In this document: positions 44,762-53,181 of the stretch, piece after piece
Numbering within the stretch: the first letter of the stretch is position 1
How the letters are laid out: every line of letters begins with the position of its first letter
Assembly: GCA_944386545.1 (NCBI GenBank)
Contig: CALXBK010000001.1
Coordinates: 1 to 64,000, forward strand
Direction: 5' to 3'
Source: an uncultured Ruminiclostridium sp.
GTDB lineage: Bacteria; Bacillota; Clostridia; Oscillospirales; Ruminococcaceae
DNA: 64,000 nt
Position numbers and translations under genes: made by a program
The notes under the pieces: model-generated
What the model saw: the letters and a program-made list of their open reading frames with translations, nothing else
The model's database searches: none
What the model was told of the DNA's origin: nothing

Positions 44762-44790
44762 TTGACAATTTCACGCTTTTAATGTATGAT
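44762..44790 (+). promoter_or_regulatory. Promoter of the PASTA pseudokinase gene
   Basis: TTGACA (44762-44767), a 17-base spacer and TATGAT (44785-44790), with a leader of about 90 bases. Confidence 0.72.
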
Positions 44791-44886
44791 GTAACCGCAT
44801 AGGTCCGAAAAAAAGCGGGATCGTATTCCCGATAAAACGGGCGAAACAGAAACAAAAGTAGAACCGTAAAGGAAAGGAATGGCCGT

Positions 44887-46620
44887 ATGACGGAATTTAA
44901 CAAACTGTGTCTTGGCTGTATGTGCGAAAAAGAGAACGACGGCCCCTGCGAAAAATGCGGGTACAGCGCAAGCACGCCCTATCTCCCTTCATATCTCGCC
45001 CCCGGCACGGTATTAAACGACAGATATATAGCCGGCAAGCTGTTAAGCTACAACGGCGAGGGTGCAACCTATATAGGCTTTGACAAGGTAACCGGCGCAA
45101 AGGTTACGATAAAGGAATATATGCCCGACACGCTTTGCTCGCGCAAAAAGGATGAGCAGACGATAACGGTGGACCAAAATCAGCTCCCGTTATACAAGAC
45201 CTATATGTCGGAGTTTGTCGAGCTTAACAAGGCGCTTATGAAGGCGCGCTCCATGACGCATATCCAGACGGTGCTGGACATTTTCCCGCAGAATAACACC
45301 GCCTACGTTATATTTGAATACGTTGAGGGAATTTCCCTCAAGAGCTATCTTTCAAATTGCTCGGGCGAGCTTACATGGGACAGGGTAAAGGAGCTTTTCC
45401 CGCCCATACTCACAACGCTCAGCCTTGTACATTCGGCGGGAATTATCCACAGAGGAATAAGCCCGCAGACCATTCTCGTCACCGAGAAGAACGAGCTTAA
45501 GCTTATTGATTTTCAAATCAGCGCAGGACGTACCACAGGCACTGAGATAGCCTGCGAGATGTATCCCGAATATTCCGCCCCCGAGCAGTATTCATCGACA
45601 GAATGGCACGGCACCTGGACGGATGTATACGGCATCTGTGCAACGCTGTACCGTGTGCTTACGGGCTGTGCGCCGACAGAGTCCATATCAAGGCTGGGCA
45701 ACGATAGCTGTCCTGAGCCTATGGCTATTAACAGGAATATTCCGAGCCACGTATCAAAGGTTATAATGAACGGACTGAAGATGAACACTTCCTCTCGTAT
45801 TCAGACCATAACCGAGCTTGTGGTAAAGCTGTTTGAACAGCCCAAGTTCAATACGGCGGAAAACGAGCCTGTAAAGCCTGTTCAGAAGGTAAAAAGAGTA
45901 GAAACGGCGGATTCTGAAAAGACTGCTTCCAATAATAAAAAGAAAAAGGGCAAAAAGAAAAAGCAGAGCACGGCGGCGGTGCTGTTCACCGTAATCGCCT
46001 GTGCGGTTATAGTGATAGGCTTTACGGGAGTTATCATTTACTTTGCAGTGACAGGCGGGAACGGCGATGCTTCATCCGACCCCAACTACTATTCACTGCC
46101 CGAAACAGTGGAAACCTCCGCGCCGCAAACCTCGGAAACAAGCGTTACCGAAGCGCCGGACTCCTCCACCTCATCGGTATCCCCCATAGTGTACGCCTGC
46201 CCCACCTTCACGGGCAGACTTTACACCACGGTGCAGAACAGCTATGACTTCCTTAAGATTACCGCCGAGTACAAGTTTGACGACAAGGTTGCAAACGGCG
46301 TTGTAATAAGCCAGAGCATAAAAGCCGAAACTGAGATTGCCGAGGGTACGGAGATAAAGCTGATTGTCAGCAAGGGACCGTCAAAGGTAGCCCTGCCCGA
46401 CTACACGGGAATGACCGTTGACGAATACACAGCAATACTTTCGCAGAAGAACATCAAGTTTGAAAAAAGACCTACAAAGGCCGAGGCCGGTATGAATAAG
46501 GGCGATGTAGTAAAATGCAGCAAGGAAATCGGCGAGGAGGTCGATGTAGAAAATTCCGAAAAGGTAACCGTTTATTTTGCAGGCTCGGACGCAAGCGCAG
46601 ATTCAGCCGCAACGGATTAA
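44887..46620 (+). CDS. Membrane Ser/Thr kinase-like protein with PASTA domains, probable pseudokinase
   Basis: 577 residues; AAAGGAAAGG precedes ATG 44887. The N-terminal zinc ribbon has C8, C11, C21 and C24. The kinase fold (about 45-300) keeps the glycine loop (SYNGEGATYIG), lysine K76 in VTIKEYM, D208 (DFQ in place of DFG) and YSAPEQY. The catalytic loop is H188-R-G-I-S-P-Q-T: the HRD aspartate is Gly190 and the metal-binding Asn is Thr195, so phosphotransfer is unlikely. A Lys-rich stretch precedes one membrane helix (about 360-390). A Ser/Thr linker and two PASTA-like repeats (about 437-570) lie outside and could bind peptidoglycan fragments. Confidence 0.87.
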   Translation: MTEFNKLCLGCMCEKENDGPCEKCGYSASTPYLPSYLAPGTVLNDRYIAGKLLSYNGEGATYIGFDKVTGAKVTIKEYMPDTLCSRKKDEQTITVDQNQLPLYKTYMSEFVELNKALMKARSMTHIQTVLDIFPQNNTAYVIFEYVEGISLKSYLSNCSGELTWDRVKELFPPILTTLSLVHSAGIIHRGISPQTILVTEKNELKLIDFQISAGRTTGTEIACEMYPEYSAPEQYSSTEWHGTWTDVYGICATLYRVLTGCAPTESISRLGNDSCPEPMAINRNIPSHVSKVIMNGLKMNTSSRIQTITELVVKLFEQPKFNTAENEPVKPVQKVKRVETADSEKTASNNKKKKGKKKKQSTAAVLFTVIACAVIVIGFTGVIIYFAVTGGNGDASSDPNYYSLPETVETSAPQTSETSVTEAPDSSTSSVSPIVYACPTFTGRLYTTVQNSYDFLKITAEYKFDDKVANGVVISQSIKAETEIAEGTEIKLIVSKGPSKVALPDYTGMTVDEYTAILSQKNIKFEKRPTKAEAGMNKGDVVKCSKEIGEEVDVENSEKVTVYFAGSDASADSAATD

Positions 46621-46630
46621 TTGATTTCAC

Positions 46631-46659
46631 AAAATGCCGCAGTACTCTGCGGCATTTTT
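46631..46659 (+). terminator. Terminator after the pseudokinase gene
   Basis: The perfect 12-bp stem AAAATGCCGCAG/CTGCGGCATTTT has a TACT loop, then T and AAAC. Confidence 0.85.
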
Positions 46660-46694
46660 AAACAGAAACTATTTCACGGCAAGGAAGTAAACAA

Positions 46695-47819
46695 ATGAAT
46701 CTTGATGAGATAAGAAAAGAGATAGACAAAGCCGACGATGAGATACTAAGGCTTTTTTTAAAGCGAATGGAGCTGTGTATCGGCGTTGCGAGGTACAAAA
46801 AGGAAAATAATCTTCCCGTTTTTCAGGGCGACAGGGAAAGGCAGATATTACAGCGCATACGCTCAGGCGCTCCCGATGATATGGCGGACGGCGCGTGTCA
46901 GTTCTTTACCGAGATAATGGATATATCAAAGAGTCTTCAGCAAAAACTGCTTACCGAGCCGAGATTTCCCGATTTTTCCCGGCCGAAAACGGGCGATATT
47001 AAAATAGCCTGCCCCGGCACTGCGGGAAGCAATACGGAGCAGGCGTGCATAAAGCTGTTCCCCGATGCGGATATAATGTTCCGCCCCGAATTTTCCGACG
47101 TGTTTGAGGCGGTGGAAAAGGGCGAAGCGGATTACGGCGTTTTACCGATAGAAAACAGCACGGCGGGAGATATACGCCAGACCTACGATTTGCTTGCAAA
47201 GTACAATTTTTATATCTGCAAGCGCACGCAGGTAAGGATAAACCATTGCCTTGCCGCAAAGAAGGGAACGCAGGTAAAGACCGTGTATTCGCACGAGCAG
47301 GCGTTAAAGCAGTGCTCCGCATATCTTGACAGGCTTGACGTCAGGCTGATACCGTACACCAACACGGCGCTTGCGGCACAGCTTGTGGCAAACAGCGGCG
47401 ATATGACCGTAGCGGCAATCTGCTCAGAGCAATGCGCAAAGCTTTACGGACTGGAGATATTACAGCGTGGTATAGCGGACAATCCCGACAACACCACCCG
47501 CTTTATCTGCATATCAAAAACGCCCGAAGCCGAGCCGGATTCGGATATAATCTCCGTTTGTATGTCGCTGCCGCATACCACGGGCTCGCTTTACAGAACG
47601 CTTATGCATTTTGCCCTTTACGGACTGAACATCAACAAGATTGAAAGCGCACCCGTTCCGCAGGCAAAGCAGGATATAAAGAGGGAAACATTTGACGTTG
47701 TGTTCTACCTTGACTTTGACGGAAACGCAAAAAATCCCGACGTAATAAAGCTGATGTCTGTGCTTGAAAACGAGATGAAGTATTTTAAATTCTTAGGCAA
47801 CTACCGCCATATTGACTGA
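46695..47819 (+). CDS. pheA: Bifunctional chorismate mutase/prephenate dehydratase
   Basis: 374 residues. The N-terminal AroQ chorismate mutase (1-85) has IRKEIDKADDEILRLFLKRM and ARYKKE. The prephenate dehydratase domain (about 98-275) has YGVLPIENSTAG and the catalytic DNTTRFICIS. The C-terminal ACT domain (about 285-370) has GSLYRTLMHFALYGLNINKIES, the phenylalanine-sensing region (ESAP instead of ESRP). It turns chorismate into phenylpyruvate. GGCAAGGAAG precedes ATG 46695. Confidence 0.93.
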   Translation: MNLDEIRKEIDKADDEILRLFLKRMELCIGVARYKKENNLPVFQGDRERQILQRIRSGAPDDMADGACQFFTEIMDISKSLQQKLLTEPRFPDFSRPKTGDIKIACPGTAGSNTEQACIKLFPDADIMFRPEFSDVFEAVEKGEADYGVLPIENSTAGDIRQTYDLLAKYNFYICKRTQVRINHCLAAKKGTQVKTVYSHEQALKQCSAYLDRLDVRLIPYTNTALAAQLVANSGDMTVAAICSEQCAKLYGLEILQRGIADNPDNTTRFICISKTPEAEPDSDIISVCMSLPHTTGSLYRTLMHFALYGLNINKIESAPVPQAKQDIKRETFDVVFYLDFDGNAKNPDVIKLMSVLENEMKYFKFLGNYRHID

Positions 47820-47830
47820 GAGGATATGCA

Positions 47831-48988
47831 ATGTTCACAAGCGCAGTAATCCTTGCCGCAGGAAGCGGCACAAGAATGGGAACGGACAAGGTTACCGCCC
47901 TGCTTTGCGGCAAGCCCGTACTGCTGTACAGCGTTGACGCATTTATCGCAAGCACAGTTGACGAGATAATTGTCTGTGCAGCCGGCGCCAACCTTGGCAG
48001 GATAACCGAAATACTAAGCTTGCACAGATATGAAAAACCGATAAAAGTAGTAAAAGGCGGCGCAACACGCTTTGAGTCTGCGCTTAATTGCGTAAGGGCG
48101 TGCGATGAAAAATGCGGAGTTGTGCTGATACATGACGCCGCCCGCCCGCTTATCACCGTACCGATAATAAACGCCGTAGCGCAGTCCGCCGAGAAAAACG
48201 GTGCGGCGTTTGCGGCGGTAAGGGCAAAGGATTCGGTAAAGTGCTGTGACGGCGGCTTTATTGCCGATACTCCCGACAGGAGCAGACTGTGGCTTGCCCA
48301 GACGCCGCAGGGCTTTTTAAAGGACGAATATTTAAAGGCGGCGCAGAATTTTGACATAAACGACGAGCGTATAACCGACGATTGCTCGGTTATGACGCTT
48401 TCGGGCTATAAGGCGGCTGTTGTTGAGGGAGATTACAGGAATATCAAGCTCACAACGCCGGAGGATTTTTGCACGGCGAAAGGATTTCTTGAAATGGATA
48501 CTCCCGCTGTCCGCATGGGACACGGCTATGACGTGCACCGCTTGGTTGCGGGCAGAAGGCTTATTCTGTGCGGTGAGGAAATAGAAAATAAAGAGGGACT
48601 GGGACTGCTCGGACACTCCGATGCCGATGTTGCGGTGCATGCGCTTATGGACGCAATGCTCGGCGCAGCGGCTTTGGGGGACATCGGCAGACACTTTCCC
48701 GACAGCGATGAAAAATATAAGGGTATAAGCAGTATGAAGCTGCTTTGCGAGGTTGTAAAGCGGCTTTTTGAAAAGGGCTTTTGCGTATCCAATGCGGATA
48801 TTACGATAGTCGCGGAAAAGCCGAGGCTAAGCCCCTATATTCAGAAGATGAGAGAAAATATTGCGGCGGTGCTGAAGCTGTCCGTTGATAATATAAACGT
48901 CAAGGCTACCACCGAGGAGGGGCTTGGGCTTGCGGGACAGGGCATTGCGGCGCACGCAGTCTGCGTGATAAAAACAAGGGCATTGTAA
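47831..48988 (+). CDS. ispDF: Fused IspD-IspF enzyme of isoprenoid synthesis
   Basis: 385 residues, GAGAGGATATGCA before ATG 47831. The N-terminal IspD part (about 1-220) is a cytidylyltransferase with VILAAGSGTRMGTDK, HDAARPL and DDCSVM. The C-terminal IspF part (about 228-385) has MGHGYDVHRL, LLGHSDADVAVHALMDAMLGAAALGDIGRHFPD and ATTEEGLG, with the zinc-binding Asp/His set. It covers two non-consecutive steps of the methylerythritol phosphate pathway; IspE must be elsewhere. The fusion is well known in some proteobacteria and occurs in some Firmicutes. Confidence 0.94.
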   Translation: MFTSAVILAAGSGTRMGTDKVTALLCGKPVLLYSVDAFIASTVDEIIVCAAGANLGRITEILSLHRYEKPIKVVKGGATRFESALNCVRACDEKCGVVLIHDAARPLITVPIINAVAQSAEKNGAAFAAVRAKDSVKCCDGGFIADTPDRSRLWLAQTPQGFLKDEYLKAAQNFDINDERITDDCSVMTLSGYKAAVVEGDYRNIKLTTPEDFCTAKGFLEMDTPAVRMGHGYDVHRLVAGRRLILCGEEIENKEGLGLLGHSDADVAVHALMDAMLGAAALGDIGRHFPDSDEKYKGISSMKLLCEVVKRLFEKGFCVSNADITIVAEKPRLSPYIQKMRENIAAVLKLSVDNINVKATTEEGLGLAGQGIAAHAVCVIKTRAL

Positions 48989-49002
48989 AAAGGAGCAACG
49001 GC

Positions 49003-50916
49003 ATGATAGTTTTATCTGCTTCGGATATAGGAATATCGTTTGGCGGAGAAACGCTGTTTGACGGCGTTTCTTTTGCTCTTGACGAAAAAGGCAGGGCGGG
49101 GCTTGTCGGAGTAAACGGCTGCGGAAAGACCACGCTCTTTAATATTATAACGGGCAGGCTCGAAGCCGAAAGCGGCGGTGTAAGCAAGCAGTCGGGCCTG
49201 AAAATCGGCTGTATGGAGCAGTTTGTCATAAGAGATGACAGCGTGACGCTGTATGACGAGGTGTTAGAGATTTTCCGCCCGCTGATGGATATGGAAACGG
49301 AGCTTTCAGAGCTTTCTTTGAGAATAGACAGCGGCGGCCATGACGAAGGGACGCTCGCAAGGCAGATGTATTTAAGAGAGCGCTATGAGGCGGCAGGGGG
49401 ACTTTATTACAGGTCGAGGACAGGCTCTGCACTTACGGGACTGGGCTTTGATAAAGAGCAGTTCGACAAGCCCGTAAGGGCGCTCAGCGGCGGACAGAAA
49501 AGCAAGGCGCAGCTTGCGAAATTACTGCTTTCCGAGAGCGATATTCTTCTGCTCGACGAGCCTACAAACCACCTTGACATTGCCGCCTGCGAATGGCTGG
49601 AGAAATTTTTGTCAGAGTTCGGCGGCGCATACATTATAATTTCGCACGACAGATATTTTCTTGACAAGGTTACGCAGACCACCTATGAGCTTGAAAACGG
49701 CAGGCTCACCGAGTATAAGGGAGACTATACCCGCTACCTTGAGCTGAAGGAGGAGGCGCGCAAGGCACAGCAGAGAGTATACGAGCAGACCGAAAAGGAA
49801 ATACGCCGTATAGAGGGGATAATCGCACAGCAAAAGAGCTTTGGCAGGGAGCGCAACTTCATTACCGCCGAGTCAAAGCAAAAGCAGGTTGACAGGCTGA
49901 AAGCAACACTTAACAAGCCGTCGGATTTGCCCGACAGCATAAGCTTTTCCTTTAAATGCAGGGAGGGCGGCGCAAACGATGTGCTGACGGCAAAAAATCT
50001 CTCCAAGAGCTTTGATGGGGAAACGGTATTTTCGGAGGTTAATCTCGATATAAAGAAAGGCACGTCTACCGTTATAATGGGCGAGAATGGGTGCGGCAAG
50101 ACCACACTGCTCAAAATACTGACGGGAAGGTGTATACAGGATAGCGGAAAGTATAAAATAGGCAACAATATACAGATAGGCTATTATGATCAGGCGCAGT
50201 CGGAGCTTAATCCCGCCAAAACCGTGATAGACGAGGTGTGGGACAGCTATCCGCATATGACTGAAACCGAGGTGCGTACCGCCCTTGCACGCTTTTTATT
50301 CAAGGGCGATGAGGTTTACAAGACTGTGGGCAATTTAAGCGGCGGCGAAAAGGCGAGAGTGGCATTGCTTAAGCTGATGCTGGGAAAAGCTAACCTTTTA
50401 CTGCTGGACGAGCCGACAAACCACCTTGACATAAATTCCAGAGAGGCTCTGGAAAATGCCCTGCTCGGCTACGGCGGCACGCTGATAATCGTATCGCATG
50501 ACCGATACCTTATAAATAAGCTCGCAGATAATATCGTATGTATTGAAAAAAGCGGCTCGGTCGGCATTGTCGGAGGCTATGACGAATATCTTGCTTATAA
50601 GGAAAGCATGAACGCACACGAAGAAGCGCTGCCTTCCGAGAAAAAGAAAAGCGGCGGCGACGAATATAAGGAACGCAAGGAAAGGGAAAGCCGCCTGCGC
50701 CGCTTAAAGGGAGAAGCGTCACGGCTTGAAGCGAGGATAAGCGAAACGGAGCAGAGGATAGCCGGACTGTCCGAAAGGCTCTGCTCTCCCGATATAGCGT
50801 CCGACTATGAAAAGGCCGCCGAAATTTCTCTCGAAATCGACCGTCTGAAAGGGGAAGAGGAGGAGCTGACAGCAAAATGGTTACAGGCTTGCGAGGAAAT
50901 TGAAATGATTACATGA
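49003..50916 (+). CDS. ABC-F family ATPase
   Basis: 637 residues, soluble, with two ATPase domains and no membrane segments. Walker A GVNGCGKTT and GENGCGKTT; signatures ALSGGQKSKAQLAKLL and NLSGGEKARVALLKLM; Walker B LLLDEPTNHLDI twice. The linker (about 245-305) is charged and helical (YEQTEKEIRRIEGIIAQQKSFGRERN), and the C-terminal coiled coil (about 560-637) resembles YdiF/Uup. ABC-F proteins act on the ribosome exit site; this looks like a housekeeping member rather than a resistance factor, but that cannot be decided by eye. AAAGGAGCAACGG precedes ATG 49003. Confidence 0.9.
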   Translation: MIVLSASDIGISFGGETLFDGVSFALDEKGRAGLVGVNGCGKTTLFNIITGRLEAESGGVSKQSGLKIGCMEQFVIRDDSVTLYDEVLEIFRPLMDMETELSELSLRIDSGGHDEGTLARQMYLRERYEAAGGLYYRSRTGSALTGLGFDKEQFDKPVRALSGGQKSKAQLAKLLLSESDILLLDEPTNHLDIAACEWLEKFLSEFGGAYIIISHDRYFLDKVTQTTYELENGRLTEYKGDYTRYLELKEEARKAQQRVYEQTEKEIRRIEGIIAQQKSFGRERNFITAESKQKQVDRLKATLNKPSDLPDSISFSFKCREGGANDVLTAKNLSKSFDGETVFSEVNLDIKKGTSTVIMGENGCGKTTLLKILTGRCIQDSGKYKIGNNIQIGYYDQAQSELNPAKTVIDEVWDSYPHMTETEVRTALARFLFKGDEVYKTVGNLSGGEKARVALLKLMLGKANLLLLDEPTNHLDINSREALENALLGYGGTLIIVSHDRYLINKLADNIVCIEKSGSVGIVGGYDEYLAYKESMNAHEEALPSEKKKSGGDEYKERKERESRLRRLKGEASRLEARISETEQRIAGLSERLCSPDIASDYEKAAEISLEIDRLKGEEEELTAKWLQACEEIEMIT

Positions 50917-51237
50917 GTTACAGTTATCACATAAATTAATTTAGCAAAATTTAAGTAAAAAAACTGACGAAATTTTTTAGACATTTTTCACAAAAAATTT
51001 TTTATAAATCTCGTACGAATGGAAAATAATGCCATGAATTTTTTGAGCTTGGAAATCGTTTACATCAAAAATAGATAAAATTCAGCTCGAAAATCCAATA
51101 TACTGTATTGACAACAAAAAAATTCGTCGATTATTACAATTTGTTTTGCAAAAGTTTGTTATATTTAGCTAAACACAAATTTTGGTTGTGCATTAATGTG
51201 AAAGAATTGAGAATATGTGAAACTCATTTTATAAACC
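50917..51237. other. Very AT-rich intergenic region
   Basis: About 320 bases with no gene, dominated by A and T runs (TTTTTTAGACATTTTTCAC, AAAAAATTTTTTATAAA), in strong contrast to the coding sequence around it. No convincing terminator hairpin follows the ABC-F gene. It probably holds upstream promoter elements (UP element or regulator sites) for the cluster that begins at 51431. Confidence 0.45.
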
Positions 51238-51266
51238 TTGACAGTCGGGTGATAATTTGATATAAT
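51238..51266 (+). promoter_or_regulatory. Strong promoter of the ABC/solute-binding cluster
   Basis: TTGACA (51238-51243), an exact 17-base spacer and TATAAT (51261-51266), a perfect sigma-A consensus. The leader before the first ATG is about 155 bases. Confidence 0.78.
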
Positions 51267-51430
51267 AAGTGTAACCAATTAATTGCGGATTTTTTGTATA
51301 TTTTTTCTAAAACGGCTTGCGATAATGCCCGTTTAAGCGGGGGCTGTTGTGCATGTAATACAAAAAACGCCTTCGGATATTAATTGAAAGTAAATTGAAA
51401 AGCAGAAAGTTCAGAGAAAGAATAATTTTT

Positions 51431-52123
51431 ATGAAAACGATTTTAAAAGCCGAAAATATTTCACGCAGCTTTAAAATCAATGATAAGACGACCGTGGACG
51501 CACTCAAAGGGATAAACCTTGAGGTGCGGGAGCAAAGGCTTGTTGTACTGCGCGGACGCTCGGGCTCGGGCAAAACCACGCTTATAAACATTCTGGGTGC
51601 GCTTGACAAGCCGACGGGTGGAAACGTTTACTTTGACGGCAGGCTTATTACGGGGCTGTCGGACAAGGAAACGGATAAGCTCAGACGCCGCGAGATGTCT
51701 TTCGTATTTCAGTCTGTTGCATTAATTCCGACTATGACGGCGTATGAGAATGTGGAGTTCGCCATGCGGCTTGCGGGCGCTCCCAACTCACAGCGTGTAA
51801 AAAGGGCGAAGGAATGTCTTGTCAGGGTTGGACTTGAAAAGAGAATGCACCACCGTCCGGGCGAACTTTCGGGCGGCGAACAGCAGAGAGTTGCGATAGC
51901 AAGGGCAATAGCGAACAAGCCGAAGCTCATCTTTGCCGACGAGCCTACCGCTGCGCTTGATACGCCGACAGGACTTGCGGTAATGAATTTGTTCAGAGAC
52001 CTTGTAAAGACGGACGGACTTACAATAGTCATGACAACGCACGATACTGCCATGATGGAGCTGTGCGACACGGTTTACACGTTGGACGACGGCGTAATCA
52101 CCAACACGCAGGAAAATACATAA
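51431..52123 (+). CDS. ABC transporter ATPase, LolD/MacB type
   Basis: 230 residues from ATG 51431 (AGAGAAAG upstream, a modest site). Walker A GRSGSGKTT, Q-loop FVFQSVALIPTMTAYENVEF, signature LSGGEQQRVAIARAIANKPK, Walker B LIFADEPTAALD and the switch histidine in MTTHD. LIPTMTAYENVEF and DEPTAALDTPTG are characteristic of the LolD/MacB/FtsE group, which normally energises FtsX-like permeases rather than sugar importers. No such permease lies in the window. It is followed 21 bases later by a second ATPase of the same type. Confidence 0.9.
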   Translation: MKTILKAENISRSFKINDKTTVDALKGINLEVREQRLVVLRGRSGSGKTTLINILGALDKPTGGNVYFDGRLITGLSDKETDKLRRREMSFVFQSVALIPTMTAYENVEFAMRLAGAPNSQRVKRAKECLVRVGLEKRMHHRPGELSGGEQQRVAIARAIANKPKLIFADEPTAALDTPTGLAVMNLFRDLVKTDGLTIVMTTHDTAMMELCDTVYTLDDGVITNTQENT

Positions 52124-52144
52124 CGCTCCGAAAGGATTGATTGA

Positions 52145-53110
52145 ATGCCGCAAAGGGTTATGCTTGCACCGCCCGAGGACGTGATGGTGCAATGCGAAAA
52201 TCTTGTTAAGATATATAAGACAAACGATGTTGAGGTTATGGCGCTTCAGGGACTTGACCTTACCGTAAAAAGAGGCGAGCTGATGGGAATTGTCGGCGCG
52301 AGCGGCAGCGGAAAATCAACGCTGCTCAATATGCTCGGCGCACTCGATAAGCCCTCGGCGGGAAGCTTGTTTGTGGACGGCAGGGATCTGCTGAAGTTTG
52401 ACGAAAAGGACCTTATCAAGTACAAGAGGGAAACCGTGGGGTTTGTATGGCAGAACAACGCAAGAAACCTCATTCCCTATCTTACCGCAATGCAGAACGT
52501 CGAAATGCCGCTGCTTCTGTCGGGACACAAAAACCGGCGGGAAAGGGCGATTGAGCTGCTTGATGCGGTAGGGCTTGCAGACAGGAAAAATTCGTTGCTC
52601 GGACAGCTTTCGGGCGGCGAACAGCAAAGAGTAGCGATAGCCATTGCACTGTCGAACAATCCCAGCCTTCTGCTTGCAGACGAGCCCACGGGCGCGGTTG
52701 ACACAAGAACCGCCGCACTCGTACTTGACGTTTTCAAGGAGCTTAACCGCAATATGGGCGTCACTATTATAATAGTAACGCACGACACTAACCTGTCAAA
52801 ATCCATTGACAGAGTGGTGGCGATACGGGACGGACGTACCTCCAGCGAAATGCTGAGAAGAAAGGTACAGCCGCTGAGCTTTGACGAAATAGATAAAATG
52901 AACGAGCAGCAGCGCGCAGAGCATGAAAGGCTTATGCAGCAGCACGGCACGGATCATGAAGAGCTTGTCGTAATAGACAGGGCGGGACGCTTGCAGATCC
53001 CGAAAGAATATCTCGAGGCTCTTGGTATCAAGGGCGGAGATAAGGTGCGGGTAGAACTGGAGGACGGAAAAATTTCCGTTTACGGCTCGGAATACAACAC
53101 GCACACATAA
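52145..53110 (+). CDS. LolD/MacB-type ABC ATPase with C-terminal AbrB-like domain
   Basis: 321 residues; GAAAGGATTGATTG precedes ATG 52145. The ATPase part (about 12-240) has Walker A GASGSGKST, Q-loop VWQNNARNLIPYLTAMQNV, signature QLSGGEQQRVAIAIALSNNPS, Walker B LLLADEPTGAVD and VTHD. After a helical linker the last 45 residues or so read IDRAGRLQIPKEYLEALGIKGGDKVRVELEDGKISV (quoted in two parts: IDRAGRLQIPKEYLEALG and IKGGDKVRVELEDGKISV), the swapped-hairpin pattern of AbrB/MazE/SpoVT proteins. In an ABC ATPase this could serve dimerisation or DNA/partner binding; both are inference. Confidence 0.88.
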   Translation: MPQRVMLAPPEDVMVQCENLVKIYKTNDVEVMALQGLDLTVKRGELMGIVGASGSGKSTLLNMLGALDKPSAGSLFVDGRDLLKFDEKDLIKYKRETVGFVWQNNARNLIPYLTAMQNVEMPLLLSGHKNRRERAIELLDAVGLADRKNSLLGQLSGGEQQRVAIAIALSNNPSLLLADEPTGAVDTRTAALVLDVFKELNRNMGVTIIIVTHDTNLSKSIDRVVAIRDGRTSSEMLRRKVQPLSFDEIDKMNEQQRAEHERLMQQHGTDHEELVVIDRAGRLQIPKEYLEALGIKGGDKVRVELEDGKISVYGSEYNTHT

Positions 53111-53181
53111 ATTCCTTAACCCGTCGAAACAAAATTTTCGATTGAATACACAGACAAAATATCAGAAAGGTGGATTTAACC

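Noticed and set aside
49003..50916. Antibiotic-resistance ABC-F (ARE) protein
   Set aside because: The linker is of the YdiF/Uup-like kind and the setting is housekeeping; nothing in the sequence supports resistance.
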